Source: Pseudomonadota bacterium
GTDB taxonomy: Bacteria > Pseudomonadota > Alphaproteobacteria > Sphingomonadales > Sphingomonadaceae
DNA: 23,894 nt
Assembly: GCA_023423775.1 (NCBI GenBank)
Contig: JAFAEZ010000144.1
Location: 1 to 23,894, forward strand
Reading direction: 5' to 3'
Shown: positions 15,977-23,179 of the stretch, in pieces
Layout: every line of letters begins with the position of its first letter
Position numbering within the stretch: the stretch's first letter is position 1
Translations under genes and position numbers: made by a program
Notes under the pieces: model-generated
Told to the model about the DNA's origin: nothing
Database searches by the model: none
Seen by the model: only the letters and a program-made list of their open reading frames with translations

Positions 15977-17037
15977 CGGATCAGACCCGAAGCACGCAGC
16001 GCATCCTCGATCACCGACTGGAGCGCCGTAGCCGACGAACCCGTAGGCTTCGCCTTCGCGACCTGGGCTCGCCGGGCGACCTTTGGCGTCGCCTTCTGCG
16101 CAACCACCGTGTCGGTCAGGCCCCAGCTCGTGGCGATGCGATCGGTCGACGAGATGGCGACGTCCAGCATGTGCGGACCGGCCGCACCGCTTCGGCCCTC
16201 GCCGTCACCCGGCGCGAGCGGCGTCCCGTGGCCCATGCCGGTAATTACATATTGCTCGACCAGCGGCGTGCCGTCCTTGCCCTGCCACGCGCGGTGGGGG
16301 TAGCCGTCGACCGTCTCCACTACATGCGGCTTCGCCCGCAGCCCTTGTACGTTGAGCCATTGCTTGACGATGTCGTCGCCATTGCTGGCAGTGACCGTCG
16401 AGTCGTTGCTGCCGTGCCATACGGCGACCCGCGGCCATGGTCCCGGGTGCGACGAGGCGCGGCGGACATTGTCGCCGAGCACAGTCGCGGGAGTGCTCGT
16501 ACGGCCGCCCATGCATTCGAATGCCTGGCCCACCGTGCCCGCGCAGCCATAAGCGATGCCGGCGATGATCGCGCCGCCGGCGAACAGCTCGGGATAGGTG
16601 GCGAGCATGGCCGACGCCATGGCGCCACCGGCGGAAAGGCCCGTGATGAAGATCCGGCCTGGATCGATCGGATATTCCTCGCACATCCGAGCGATCATCT
16701 GGCGGATGGAAGCGGCTTCGCCGCTATCGCGAGCAGTGTCGGAGGGGCGGAACCAGTTGAAGCAAAGATTGGGATTGTTGGCGCGCTGCTGCTCGGGAAA
16801 GAGCAAGGCGAAGCCGTGCCGCGCGGCAAGCACCGACCAACCCGAGCCGTGATCGTAAGCTGCGGCATCCTGGGTGCAGCCATGAAGCACCACCACCAGC
16901 GACGCCGGTCTGGCGAGCTTGTCGGGGACGAATATCCTCGCCCGTAAATTGCCGGGGTTCGAGCCGAAGCCGTCGAGATCTGAGAGGCGGCCGGGATCGA
17001 TCGGCTCCGATCTCGCGGCATTGGGGAATGTCAGCAT
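15973..17037 (-). CDS. PHB depolymerase family esterase
   Basis: Encodes 354 residues of an alpha/beta hydrolase. The oxyanion-hole segment VVVLHGCTQDAAAYDHGSGW is typical of the PhaZ-like/feruloyl-esterase group. The lipase box is ITGLSAGGAM with nucleophile Ser135; Asp212 (WHGSNDSTV) and His270 (GMGHGTP) complete a plausible catalytic triad. No signal peptide is seen, so it may act inside the cell on storage polyester or on a small ester. The C-terminal 45 residues are Ala/Lys/Arg-rich. AAGG lies six bases before the ATG. It follows the Anbu operon on the same strand after a 96-base gap, so it could be read from that transcript or from its own promoter. Confidence 0.88.
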   Translation of the reverse strand: MLTFPNAARSEPIDPGRLSDLDGFGSNPGNLRARIFVPDKLARPASLVVVLHGCTQDAAAYDHGSGWSVLAARHGFALLFPEQQRANNPNLCFNWFRPSDTARDSGEAASIRQMIARMCEEYPIDPGRIFITGLSAGGAMASAMLATYPELFAGGAIIAGIAYGCAGTVGQAFECMGGRTSTPATVLGDNVRRASSHPGPWPRVAVWHGSNDSTVTASNGDDIVKQWLNVQGLRAKPHVVETVDGYPHRAWQGKDGTPLVEQYVITGMGHGTPLAPGDGEGRSGAAGPHMLDVAISSTDRIATSWGLTDTVVAQKATPKVARRAQVAKAKPTGSSATALQSVIEDALRASGLIR

Positions 17038-17104
17038 GGCAAGCCTTGTCGTCGGCCCCGGTGCGGACCCTGAAATGTATCAACGAACGTCCGGCCACGA
17101 TGGT

Positions 17105-17119
17105 TGCTGCAGTGCAGCA
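17105..17119. repeat. Short palindrome upstream of the esterase gene
   Basis: TGCTGCA and TGCAGCA flank a single G (17105-17119), giving 7-bp arms. It lies 68-82 bases upstream of the esterase ATG in the gap after the Anbu gene. It could be an operator; it cannot fold into a useful hairpin because the loop is too short. Confidence 0.3.
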
Positions 17120-17133
17120 TGTAGCTGCTCCGC

Positions 17134-17886
17134 CTAGGCCTCGTCGTCCACATAAGGGGGATTGGGAATGTCGCCGATCGCCTCGCGGAGCATCGCTGCC
17201 CAGCGCAGAGAGAGATCGTTGAAATATTCGTCGTCCGGCTCGATCCGCCGGGTCACCACCGGCACCGCCGGGTCGCGCCGCATCACCATCATGTCGAGCG
17301 GCCGCGCCACGCCGAGATTGGAGCGCATCGCCGAATCGAAGGAAAGGAAGCCGATCTTCACGGCCACGGAAAGCGGAGTTTCGTAGCTGATGCCACGATC
17401 GAGGATGGGCTTGCCGTATTTGGTCTCGCCGACCTGGAGAAAGGGGGATTCGCGGCTGCACTCGATGAAATTGCCGGCCGAATAAATCTGGTAGAGGGCC
17501 GGCGGCGCATTGCCGATCCGGCCGCCGAGCAGCAACGAAGCCGAGCTGCTGAGGTTGATCGCGGCCAGCGCGGCGCCGACGGTTCGATTGGCGATCTGGA
17601 CTGCCTCGCCGACCAACTGGGCGGCGCGGAACATCGACGTCACCCCCGAGAGGTTGCGGTTCATCTCACCGCCGTCGCTGGCAGGCAGCCCTTCCTGGAT
17701 GAGGCCGATTACCGACTGGCTGATCGACAGGCTTCCCGAGCTGCACGCGAAAATCTGGCGGTCCGGCCCGTCGACGAGAGTGTGGAGCTTCTTGAACGAC
17801 GAGAAATTGTCGACCCCCGCATTGGTGCGCGTGTCGGCGATCATCACGAGGCCGTCCGTGAGCAGCATCCCCAAGCAGTAGGTCAT
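17134..17886 (-). CDS. anbu: Anbu, proteasome-type Ntn-hydrolase (ancestral beta-subunit homologue)
   Basis: Encodes 250 residues related to proteasome beta subunits and HslV. The N-terminus MTYCLGMLLTDGLVMIADTR exposes Thr2 after Met removal, the expected nucleophile; Asp18 (ADTR) and Lys33 (SFKKLH) correspond to Asp17 and Lys33 of the proteasome active site. IFACSSGSLSISQSVI and the LLLGGRIGNAPPALYQIYSAGNFI core match Anbu. Published Anbu structures show helical open-ring assemblies, and its substrate is not established. It is the last of four packed genes; GAGGAA, overlapping the transglutaminase stop, precedes its ATG. The family is certain; biological role is inferred to be processing of a product made by the upstream ATP-grasp gene. 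Confidence 0.94.
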   Translation of the reverse strand: MTYCLGMLLTDGLVMIADTRTNAGVDNFSSFKKLHTLVDGPDRQIFACSSGSLSISQSVIGLIQEGLPASDGGEMNRNLSGVTSMFRAAQLVGEAVQIANRTVGAALAAINLSSSASLLLGGRIGNAPPALYQIYSAGNFIECSRESPFLQVGETKYGKPILDRGISYETPLSVAVKIGFLSFDSAMRSNLGVARPLDMMVMRRDPAVPVVTRRIEPDDEYFNDLSLRWAAMLREAIGDIPNPPYVDDEA

Positions 17887-17893
17887 TCGTTCC

Positions 17894-18718
17894 TCAGCTT
17901 TGTACCTGCGACTGCGCCTGCCGCACCTGGACCTCTACCGCCAGCGCCTCGTTGCCGCCACCCGACCGGGCGCCCGCAAACGGCGCCGCATCGCGATAAT
18001 CGAGCCCGCAGGCGACCCGGATATAGCTGTCGTCGGCGCAGATGCCGTTGGTGGGATCGAAGGCGACCCAGCCCAGATCCTCGACCCATGCTTCGGCCCA
18101 GGCGTGGGCCGCTTCCTGCAACAGCGCGCCATCGCGGCGATAGAGGTGCCCCGACACGTAGCGCGCGGGAATGCCAAGGCAGCGCGCGACGGCGATGAAG
18201 ATGTGAGCGAAATCCTGGCAGACCCCATGGCCGGCGGCGAACGCGTCCTCGGCCGGCGTATCGACATCGGTGGTGCCGGTGTCGAAATTCATCCGCATGT
18301 GGATGAGGCTGGTGAGGCGGTGGAGCTTCTCGAGCGTCGTCCCACCCTGCTGCTCGAGCGCCTGGGCGAGCTCGCGCAAAGGAAGGCCGGCGCGCGTGAG
18401 CGGGGTAACGCGCACGAACACGCCCGGCGGGAGGTCGCTTGGCAGCCCCTGGACAAGGCCGGCCGTATCCTCGGTCATGACGCTGCCGGTGACGGTCACG
18501 CGCAGGCTCGGCACCGGTTGGTTGACGTAAAGCATATGGGTGACGTTGCCGTATCCGTCGCAGCCTTCGCGCAGAAGGGCGTCGCAATCGACGTCGATCC
18601 GCCAGTCGAGCACGGTTTGGCCGGCGAAGCTCTCCGGCGTCACGCGCAGCAGCTGGACGATGCGGCGCGCGGGCGCGCTGTAGCGATAATGGGTCGAATA
18701 GTGGACGTTGAGGCGCAT
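17894..18718 (-). CDS. Transglutaminase-like cysteine protease of the Anbu operon
   Basis: Encodes 274 residues. Residues 1-110 form the beta-rich N-terminal domain common to bacterial transglutaminase-like proteins (HYSTHYRYSAPARRIVQLLRVTP). The papain-like catalytic triad is clear: Cys167 in GHGVCQDFAHI, His205 in AAHAWAEAWV and Asp221 in AFDPTNG. No signal peptide is present, so it is cytoplasmic. Such proteins are usually peptidases or amide-bond remodelling enzymes rather than true crosslinkers. The start overlaps the stop of the alpha-E gene (TGATG), and Anbu follows after 7 bases, so all are likely translated together. Confidence 0.93.
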   Translation of the reverse strand: MRLNVHYSTHYRYSAPARRIVQLLRVTPESFAGQTVLDWRIDVDCDALLREGCDGYGNVTHMLYVNQPVPSLRVTVTGSVMTEDTAGLVQGLPSDLPPGVFVRVTPLTRAGLPLRELAQALEQQGGTTLEKLHRLTSLIHMRMNFDTGTTDVDTPAEDAFAAGHGVCQDFAHIFIAVARCLGIPARYVSGHLYRRDGALLQEAAHAWAEAWVEDLGWVAFDPTNGICADDSYIRVACGLDYRDAAPFAGARSGGGNEALAVEVQVRQAQSQVQS

Positions 18719-19653
18719 CAGCCGAACCTGAACTGTTGAGCGATCGCCTGGTCGATCGCGGCATTCTCGCGGATCAGGCGGCGCAGCGATTCGTGCAGCC
18801 CCTCCTCGAACAGCGAATCAATCGTGCCCTGCTCGAGCCCCGCCAGCCGCCGCCGGGCGAGCCGGTCCGCCTCGCCCTGCCGTCCCGTGCGCCGGCCGAG
18901 CTCGGCAAGCAGCTCGACCGTCTCCTCGGCCGAGGCGACCAGCGAGCGCGGCAGTTCGTGGCGGTAGATCAGCAGGTCCGCGATCAGCCAGGGCTTCAAC
19001 GCGCGCCTGTAGATAAGGCGATAGGCGGTTCGGGCCGAGACGGTCTGGAGAATAGTCGTCCATTGGTCGCGGTCCAGCGTGCCCCCGACCTCCTCGCCCG
19101 CAGGCAGGAGCAGGTAATATTTGACGTCAAGCAGTCGCGCCGTGTTGTCGCCGCGCTCGATCACCGAGCCCAGCCGCATGAACCAGTAAGCCTCGTTGCG
19201 CAGCATCCGCGCCAGCGCGCCCTCGAAGCCGCGTATCTCGGCCTGGAGCGTGTCGACGAGGTTGAGCGTCGCCTGAGTGCCGCCGGGGCTGGCGCGGTCG
19301 CGGATGTTGAACCAGGCGCGGTTGATCGCCTCCCACGCCTCGCGCGGGATCGTGTTGCGGGCGGCCCGGGCATTGTCGCGGGCCGCGGCGAGGCACGAGC
19401 GGATCGAGCCGGGATTATCCTCGCTCATGGTGAGGAAGCGGCGGGCGTTGAACGCGCCGAGGCTGCCGCCCGTAGCTTCGAAGAGGGGCGTCGCGCCGGT
19501 TACGGTCAGCGCGCTGCGCCAGGCCATGTCGCTCGGCTCCCCGCGCGTTAGCGAACTCAAGCGGATCGTCGCCTCGACGAGACGCGTCACGAATTCGGCC
19601 CGCTCCATGTAGCGGCCGATCCAGTAGAGATTGGAGGCGGTGCGCGACAACAT
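18718..19653 (-). CDS. Alpha-E domain protein (DUF403)
   Basis: Encodes 311 residues. MLSRTASNLYWIGRYMERAEFVTRLVEA is the characteristic opening of the all-helical alpha-E family, and later helices (SCLAAARDNARAARNTIPREAWEAIN, MRLGSVIERGDNTARLLDVKYYLLL) fit it over the full length. The family always travels with circularly permuted ATP-grasp proteins and is thought to assist them in amide-bond formation; biochemical evidence is thin. ATG 19653 is preferred over GTG 19656 because AGGAGG (19661-19666) is seven bases from it. The start overlaps the ATP-grasp stop as TGATG, and its own stop overlaps the transglutaminase start in the same way. Confidence 0.94.
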   Translation of the reverse strand: MLSRTASNLYWIGRYMERAEFVTRLVEATIRLSSLTRGEPSDMAWRSALTVTGATPLFEATGGSLGAFNARRFLTMSEDNPGSIRSCLAAARDNARAARNTIPREAWEAINRAWFNIRDRASPGGTQATLNLVDTLQAEIRGFEGALARMLRNEAYWFMRLGSVIERGDNTARLLDVKYYLLLPAGEEVGGTLDRDQWTTILQTVSARTAYRLIYRRALKPWLIADLLIYRHELPRSLVASAEETVELLAELGRRTGRQGEADRLARRRLAGLEQGTIDSLFEEGLHESLRRLIRENAAIDQAIAQQFRFG

Positions 19654-21095
19654 CACGCCACCTCCTTGCCCGGCGCAAGGACGAAGCTGTCCTTGGTACC
19701 GCCGCCCTGGCTGGAGTTCACGACCAGGGAGCCTTCGCGCAACGCCACCCGAGTGAGGCCGCCGGGGACGATCGTGACTCCGTCGGCGCCGGTCAGCACG
19801 AACGGGCGGAAATCGACGTGGCGCGGCGCAAGGCCGCTGTCGGTCAGCGTCGGGACGGTCGAGAGAGCCAAAGTCGGCTGTGCGATGTAGCGGTGAGGCT
19901 CGGCCTCCAGCGCCGCCCGGAAACGCTCGATCTCGTTCTTGGTGGCGGTGGGGCCGACCAGCATTCCGTAGCCGCCCGACCCATCGACCAATTTGACTAC
20001 CAATTTGTCGAGATTGTCGAGCGTGTAGCGCAGCGCCTCCGGCTCGCGGCAGCGCCAGGTCTCGACATTGGGAAGCTTCGCCTCCTCGCCCGTATAATAA
20101 CGGACGATCTCGGGCATGTAGGAGTAGATCGCCTTGTCGTCGGCAATTCCGGTGCCGGGCGCGTTGGCCAGCGTGACGTTCCCGGCCAGATAGGCCGCCA
20201 TCAGGCCCGGGACGCCCAGCATTGAATCGCGGCGGAAGACGAGCGGATCGAGAAAGGCATCGTCGATGCGGCGATAGATGACGTCGACCCGCACCCGGCC
20301 CTCGATCGTGCGCATCCAGACGATGTCGTCGTCCACCTCCAGATCGGAGCCTTCGACCAGCTCGATGCCCATATTGTCGGCGAGGAAGCTGTGTTCGTAG
20401 AAAGCCGAATTGTAATGGCCGGGCGTCAGCAGCACGCCGCGCGGATCGCGCGCGCCGGGCGGGGCGACCGAATAGAGCGTGTCGCGCAGCAGTTCCGGAT
20501 AGGAATCGACCGGGCGCACCGGCAGGATATCGAACAATTCGGGACAGAGACGCAGCATCGCCTCGCGATTCTCGAGCATGTAGCTGACGCCCGAGGGCGT
20601 GCGGGCATTGTCCTCGAGCACGTGAAAGTCCTCAGGCCCGGTCCGCACCAGATCGATTCCGCAAATATGGGCATAGACGCCGTGCGGCGGCCTCGCGCCG
20701 GCGACGGCGACGCAGAATTGCGGATTGCCGAGCACGATGTCAGCGGGAACGACGCCGTCAGCCAGAATCCGACGCGGACCGTAAACGTCCTCGATGAAGG
20801 CGTTGATCGCGCGCACGCGCTGCTCGAGCCCGGCCGAAAGCCGCGCCCATTCCCGATCGGTGAAGATGCGCGGCACGATATCGAACGGAATGATCCGTTC
20901 CGCCGCCTCATCGTCGCCATATACGTTGAACGTGATGCCGAGCGTGCGGAAAGCGGCTTCGGCCGCCTGCTGGCGGCGGTCGAACTCCGCTGGCGGGGTG
21001 TCGCCGAGCCAGGTCGCGAGCGCTTCGAGGCCGGGCCGCGCGGCTTTGCCCCGGCTCGCCCCCCATAGCTCGTCAAATGCCGCTTTCGCCGCCAT
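19653..21095 (-). CDS. Circularly permuted type 2 ATP-grasp protein
   Basis: Encodes 480 residues, full length for this family (formerly DUF404/DUF407). HVLEDNARTPSGVSYMLENR (159-178) contains the acidic metal-binding part of the ATP-grasp site, GVLLTPGHYNSAFYEHSFLA and VDVIYRRIDDAFLDPL are conserved, and the Gly-rich nucleotide loop KLVDGSGGYGMLVGP lies at 368-382, after the metal site, which shows the permuted order. ATP-grasp enzymes ligate a carboxylate to an amine using ATP through an acyl-phosphate; this branch is predicted to make or attach peptides. It is the first gene of the four-gene Anbu operon. Only a weak AGGG precedes the ATG, and the promoter must lie in the 100 bases between it and the ctrA terminator; I could not place it. 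Confidence 0.95.
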   Translation of the reverse strand: MAAKAAFDELWGASRGKAARPGLEALATWLGDTPPAEFDRRQQAAEAAFRTLGITFNVYGDDEAAERIIPFDIVPRIFTDREWARLSAGLEQRVRAINAFIEDVYGPRRILADGVVPADIVLGNPQFCVAVAGARPPHGVYAHICGIDLVRTGPEDFHVLEDNARTPSGVSYMLENREAMLRLCPELFDILPVRPVDSYPELLRDTLYSVAPPGARDPRGVLLTPGHYNSAFYEHSFLADNMGIELVEGSDLEVDDDIVWMRTIEGRVRVDVIYRRIDDAFLDPLVFRRDSMLGVPGLMAAYLAGNVTLANAPGTGIADDKAIYSYMPEIVRYYTGEEAKLPNVETWRCREPEALRYTLDNLDKLVVKLVDGSGGYGMLVGPTATKNEIERFRAALEAEPHRYIAQPTLALSTVPTLTDSGLAPRHVDFRPFVLTGADGVTIVPGGLTRVALREGSLVVNSSQGGGTKDSFVLAPGKEVA

Positions 21096-21195
21096 AAATC
21101 CCTGTTTTCACGCTATCGTTACGGACCGGCAAGAATTTGCCTAACCGCATAATGCGCGAAGCCGGATTTGGTCGCATCGGCCGGCGCCGGGCACG

Positions 21196-21227
21196 AAAAA
21201 GCCGGCGCGCGTCGCTGCGGCCGGCTT
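21196..21227 (-). terminator. Rho-independent terminator of ctrA
   Basis: On the minus strand AAGCCGGC and GCCGGCTT (21220-21227 and 21199-21206) form an 8-bp GC-rich stem that runs into a U-tract (21196-21200). It lies 28 bases after the ctrA stop and separates ctrA from the Anbu operon on the same strand. Confidence 0.85.
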
Positions 21228-21254
21228 CCCGTTCCAGAAACGTCCCCGTTGGGG

Positions 21255-21956
21255 TCAGGCGACCTGGGTCTGTTCGATCTCTTCGGGATCGCGCAGCACG
21301 TAGCCGCGGCCCCAGACAGTCTCGATATAATTGTCGCCGCCGCAGGCGAGCGAAAGCTTTTTGCGGAGCTTGCAGATGAAGACGTCGATGATCTTCAGTT
21401 CCGGCTCGTCCATCCCGCCGTAGAGATGGTTGAGGAACATTTCCTTGGTCAGCGTCGTGCCCTTGCGGAGCGACAAGAGCTCCAGCATCGCATATTCCTT
21501 GCCGGTGAGATGCACGCGCGCACCGTCGACCTCCACCGTCTTGGCGTCGAGGTTCACGGCCAGCTTGCCGGTCTTGATGACCGACTGCGAATGCCCCTTC
21601 GAGCGGCGCACGACCGCATGGATGCGGGCGACCAGCTCGTCGCGGTGGAAAGGCTTGGTGACATAGTCGTCGGCGCCGAAGCCCAGAGCCCGCACCTTCG
21701 AATCCATTTCGCTGATGCCCGAGAGAATCAGGACCGGCGTGCCGACCTTGGCCGTACGCAGCTTCTTCAGCACGTCGTAGCCGTGCATGTCCGGCAGGTT
21801 CAGGTCGAGGCAGATGATGTCGTAATCGTAGAGCTTTCCGAGGTCCAAGCCCTCTTCGCCCAGATCGGTGGTGTAGACGTTGAAGCCTTCGGCATTCAGC
21901 ATCAGTTCGATGCTCTTGGCCGTGGTCGGCTCGTCCTCAATCAGCAGCACACGCAT
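21255..21956 (-). CDS. ctrA: Cell-cycle response regulator CtrA
   Basis: Encodes 233 residues, the usual CtrA length. The receiver domain starts MRVLLIEDEPTTAKSIELML with acidic pocket Glu7-Asp8 and phospho-acceptor Asp51 (CLDLNLPDMHGYDVLKKLR), and Lys104 region DDYVTKPFHRDEL closes the domain. The OmpR/PhoB-type winged helix follows (LTGKEYAMLELLSLRKG; DVFICKLRKKL; TVWGRGYVLRD). Near identity to the alphaproteobacterial CtrA pattern makes the call secure. CtrA controls division, flagellar and developmental genes and receives phosphate from CckA-ChpT. The tail ends QTQVA; in Caulobacter two final alanines are needed for ClpXP turnover. ATG 21954-21956 is fixed by homology and an upstream GAGGGG. 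CtrA-box-like sites lie upstream. Confidence 0.97.
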   Translation of the reverse strand: MRVLLIEDEPTTAKSIELMLNAEGFNVYTTDLGEEGLDLGKLYDYDIICLDLNLPDMHGYDVLKKLRTAKVGTPVLILSGISEMDSKVRALGFGADDYVTKPFHRDELVARIHAVVRRSKGHSQSVIKTGKLAVNLDAKTVEVDGARVHLTGKEYAMLELLSLRKGTTLTKEMFLNHLYGGMDEPELKIIDVFICKLRKKLSLACGGDNYIETVWGRGYVLRDPEEIEQTQVA

Positions 21957-22012
21957 GGTTTCGCCCCTCGATGGCGGCTTCCGAAACGACAGTCGGAACC
22001 CGGTACGCATCA

Positions 22013-22067
22013 TTAACCACGGCATAAATGAAGTTAAAAGGTTAATTCGTCGTAAACACGGGTTAAC
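22013..22067. promoter_or_regulatory. Cluster of near-consensus CtrA boxes between ctrA and the divergent pseudouridine synthase gene
   Basis: CtrA binds TTAA-N7-TTAA(C). Three near matches are present: TTAA-N7-ATAA (22013-22027), TTAA-N7-TAAAC (22042-22057) and GTAA-N7-TTAAC (22052-22067), each with one mismatch. Four TTAA tetramers fall within 54 bases of GC-rich sequence. The cluster is 57-111 bases upstream of the ctrA ATG and 29-83 bases upstream of ATG 22096, so it could serve both. Autoregulation is well known for CtrA; binding here is predicted. Confidence 0.55.
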
Positions 22068-22095
22068 CGCAGCATCGGCGACTAACGTTGCTTGT

Positions 22096-22779
22096 ATGCA
22101 CCAGCCATGGCAGGGCGACGGAATGTGGGAGAAATACGTTCTTTTCATCGATGGCGAAGCGATCGTCATCGACAAGCCGGCGGGCCTTGCGGTTCATCCG
22201 GGATCGCGCACGCCCGAAAGCCTTGAAGACTATCTTCACCACTTCCGTTTCGGATTCCAAAGGCTGCCGCTGCCGGTGCACCGGCTCGACCGCGACACCA
22301 GCGGCTGCCTGTTGCTCGCCCGCAATCCCAAGGCCCACAAACGCTTCCAGCGCGCGTTCGAGGACAAAAAGGTCAGCAAGACCTATGTCGCGGTGCTCGA
22401 TGGCGTGCCCGAAGGCGAATCCGGCACCATCGACCTGCCGCTCGCCAAGGTCTCGACTGCCGAAGACGGCTGGCGGATGGTTCATGACCCCAAGGGCCGC
22501 CCATCGGTCACCCACTGGCGGCTCGCGGCGGTGAAGGACGGTCGAGCCGTGATCGTGTTCACGCCCGAGACCGGGCGCACCCACCAGATCCGCGTCCACG
22601 CGCTGGAGGGCCTCGGCATCCCGATTTCCGGCGATCCGGTCTACGGTGCCGGCCGCGGTCCGATGCTGCTCCATGCGCTGTCGCTGCGGGTCGAGCGCGA
22701 TGGCAAGGACCCGATTGAAGCGGCCGCGCCGCTGCCGCCGACCTTCATCCAGGCCGGCTTCGGCGATGTCGAGCTCTGA
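22096..22779 (+). CDS. RluA-family 23S rRNA/tRNA pseudouridine synthase
   Basis: Encodes 227 residues from ATG 22096; ATG 22123 (MWEKYVLFIDGE) is an alternative and neither has a clear Shine-Dalgarno. A frame running further upstream to 21880 overlaps ctrA and is rejected. The catalytic motif HRLDRDTSGCLLLA includes Asp65, the nucleophile of pseudouridine synthases. VIDKPAGLAVHPG near the N-terminus and PETGRTHQIRVHALEGLGIPISGDPVYG near the C-terminus complete the family core. There is no S4 domain, so it is the short RluA-type form acting on RNA uridines; the exact site cannot be read off. It overlaps the next gene by 14 bases. Confidence 0.93.
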   Translation: MHQPWQGDGMWEKYVLFIDGEAIVIDKPAGLAVHPGSRTPESLEDYLHHFRFGFQRLPLPVHRLDRDTSGCLLLARNPKAHKRFQRAFEDKKVSKTYVAVLDGVPEGESGTIDLPLAKVSTAEDGWRMVHDPKGRPSVTHWRLAAVKDGRAVIVFTPETGRTHQIRVHALEGLGIPISGDPVYGAGRGPMLLHALSLRVERDGKDPIEAAAPLPPTFIQAGFGDVEL

Positions 22780-23179
22780 GCCCTTCTCCCTCCCCGAGGA
22801 CGCGCTCGAGGAGAAGTTCATTACCGCAACCGGGCCGGGCGGCCAGAATGTCAACAAGGTCGCGACCGCCTGCCAGCTGCGCTGCGACGTCTTCAAGCTG
22901 GGGCTGCCGCCTTACGCCTATCAACGACTGAAGGAACTGGCCGGCAGCCGCATGACGTCAGGCGGCGAGATCGTCATCACCGCCCGTTCCTACCGCACCC
23001 AGGAGGCCAATCGCGAAGATGCGCGCGCCCGTCTGGCGGAGCTGATCGCCAAAGCCCATGTAAGGCAGGCGAAGAGGATCAAGACCAAGGCCAGCCGCGC
23101 CGCCAAGGCGAAGCGGGTCGACAAGAAGGTACAACGCGGTGCCGTCAAGGCGGCACGCGCGAAGCCAAGGATGGATTGA
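22766..23179 (+). CDS. arfB: Peptidyl-tRNA hydrolase ArfB (YaeJ), ribosome rescue
   Basis: Encodes 137 residues from ATG 22766, inside the last codons of the pseudouridine synthase gene. The release-factor motif GPGGQNVNKVAT (GGQ at 25-27) is followed by the short RF-1-like domain, and residues about 95-137 are a Lys/Arg/Ala-rich tail (QAKRIKTKASRAAKAKRVDKK) that in ArfB enters the empty mRNA channel. It frees ribosomes stalled on truncated mRNA by hydrolysing peptidyl-tRNA. Length matches ArfB and not full release factors, and there is no codon-recognition domain. The gene overlaps its upstream neighbour and abuts the next gene (TGAATG), indicating coupled translation. Confidence 0.93.
   Translation: MSSSEPFSLPEDALEEKFITATGPGGQNVNKVATACQLRCDVFKLGLPPYAYQRLKELAGSRMTSGGEIVITARSYRTQEANREDARARLAELIAKAHVRQAKRIKTKASRAAKAKRVDKKVQRGAVKAARAKPRMD

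Noticed and set aside
20391..21068. Long plus-strand frames opposite the Anbu operon (also 16171-16947, 17900-18739, 18736-19551)
   Set aside because: All lie opposite genes with clear catalytic motifs and show no family features of their own.
21957..22175. N-terminal extension of CtrA from an upstream ATG
   Set aside because: The added residues are not part of the receiver fold and would cover the AT-rich regulatory region; the homologous start is ATG 21956.
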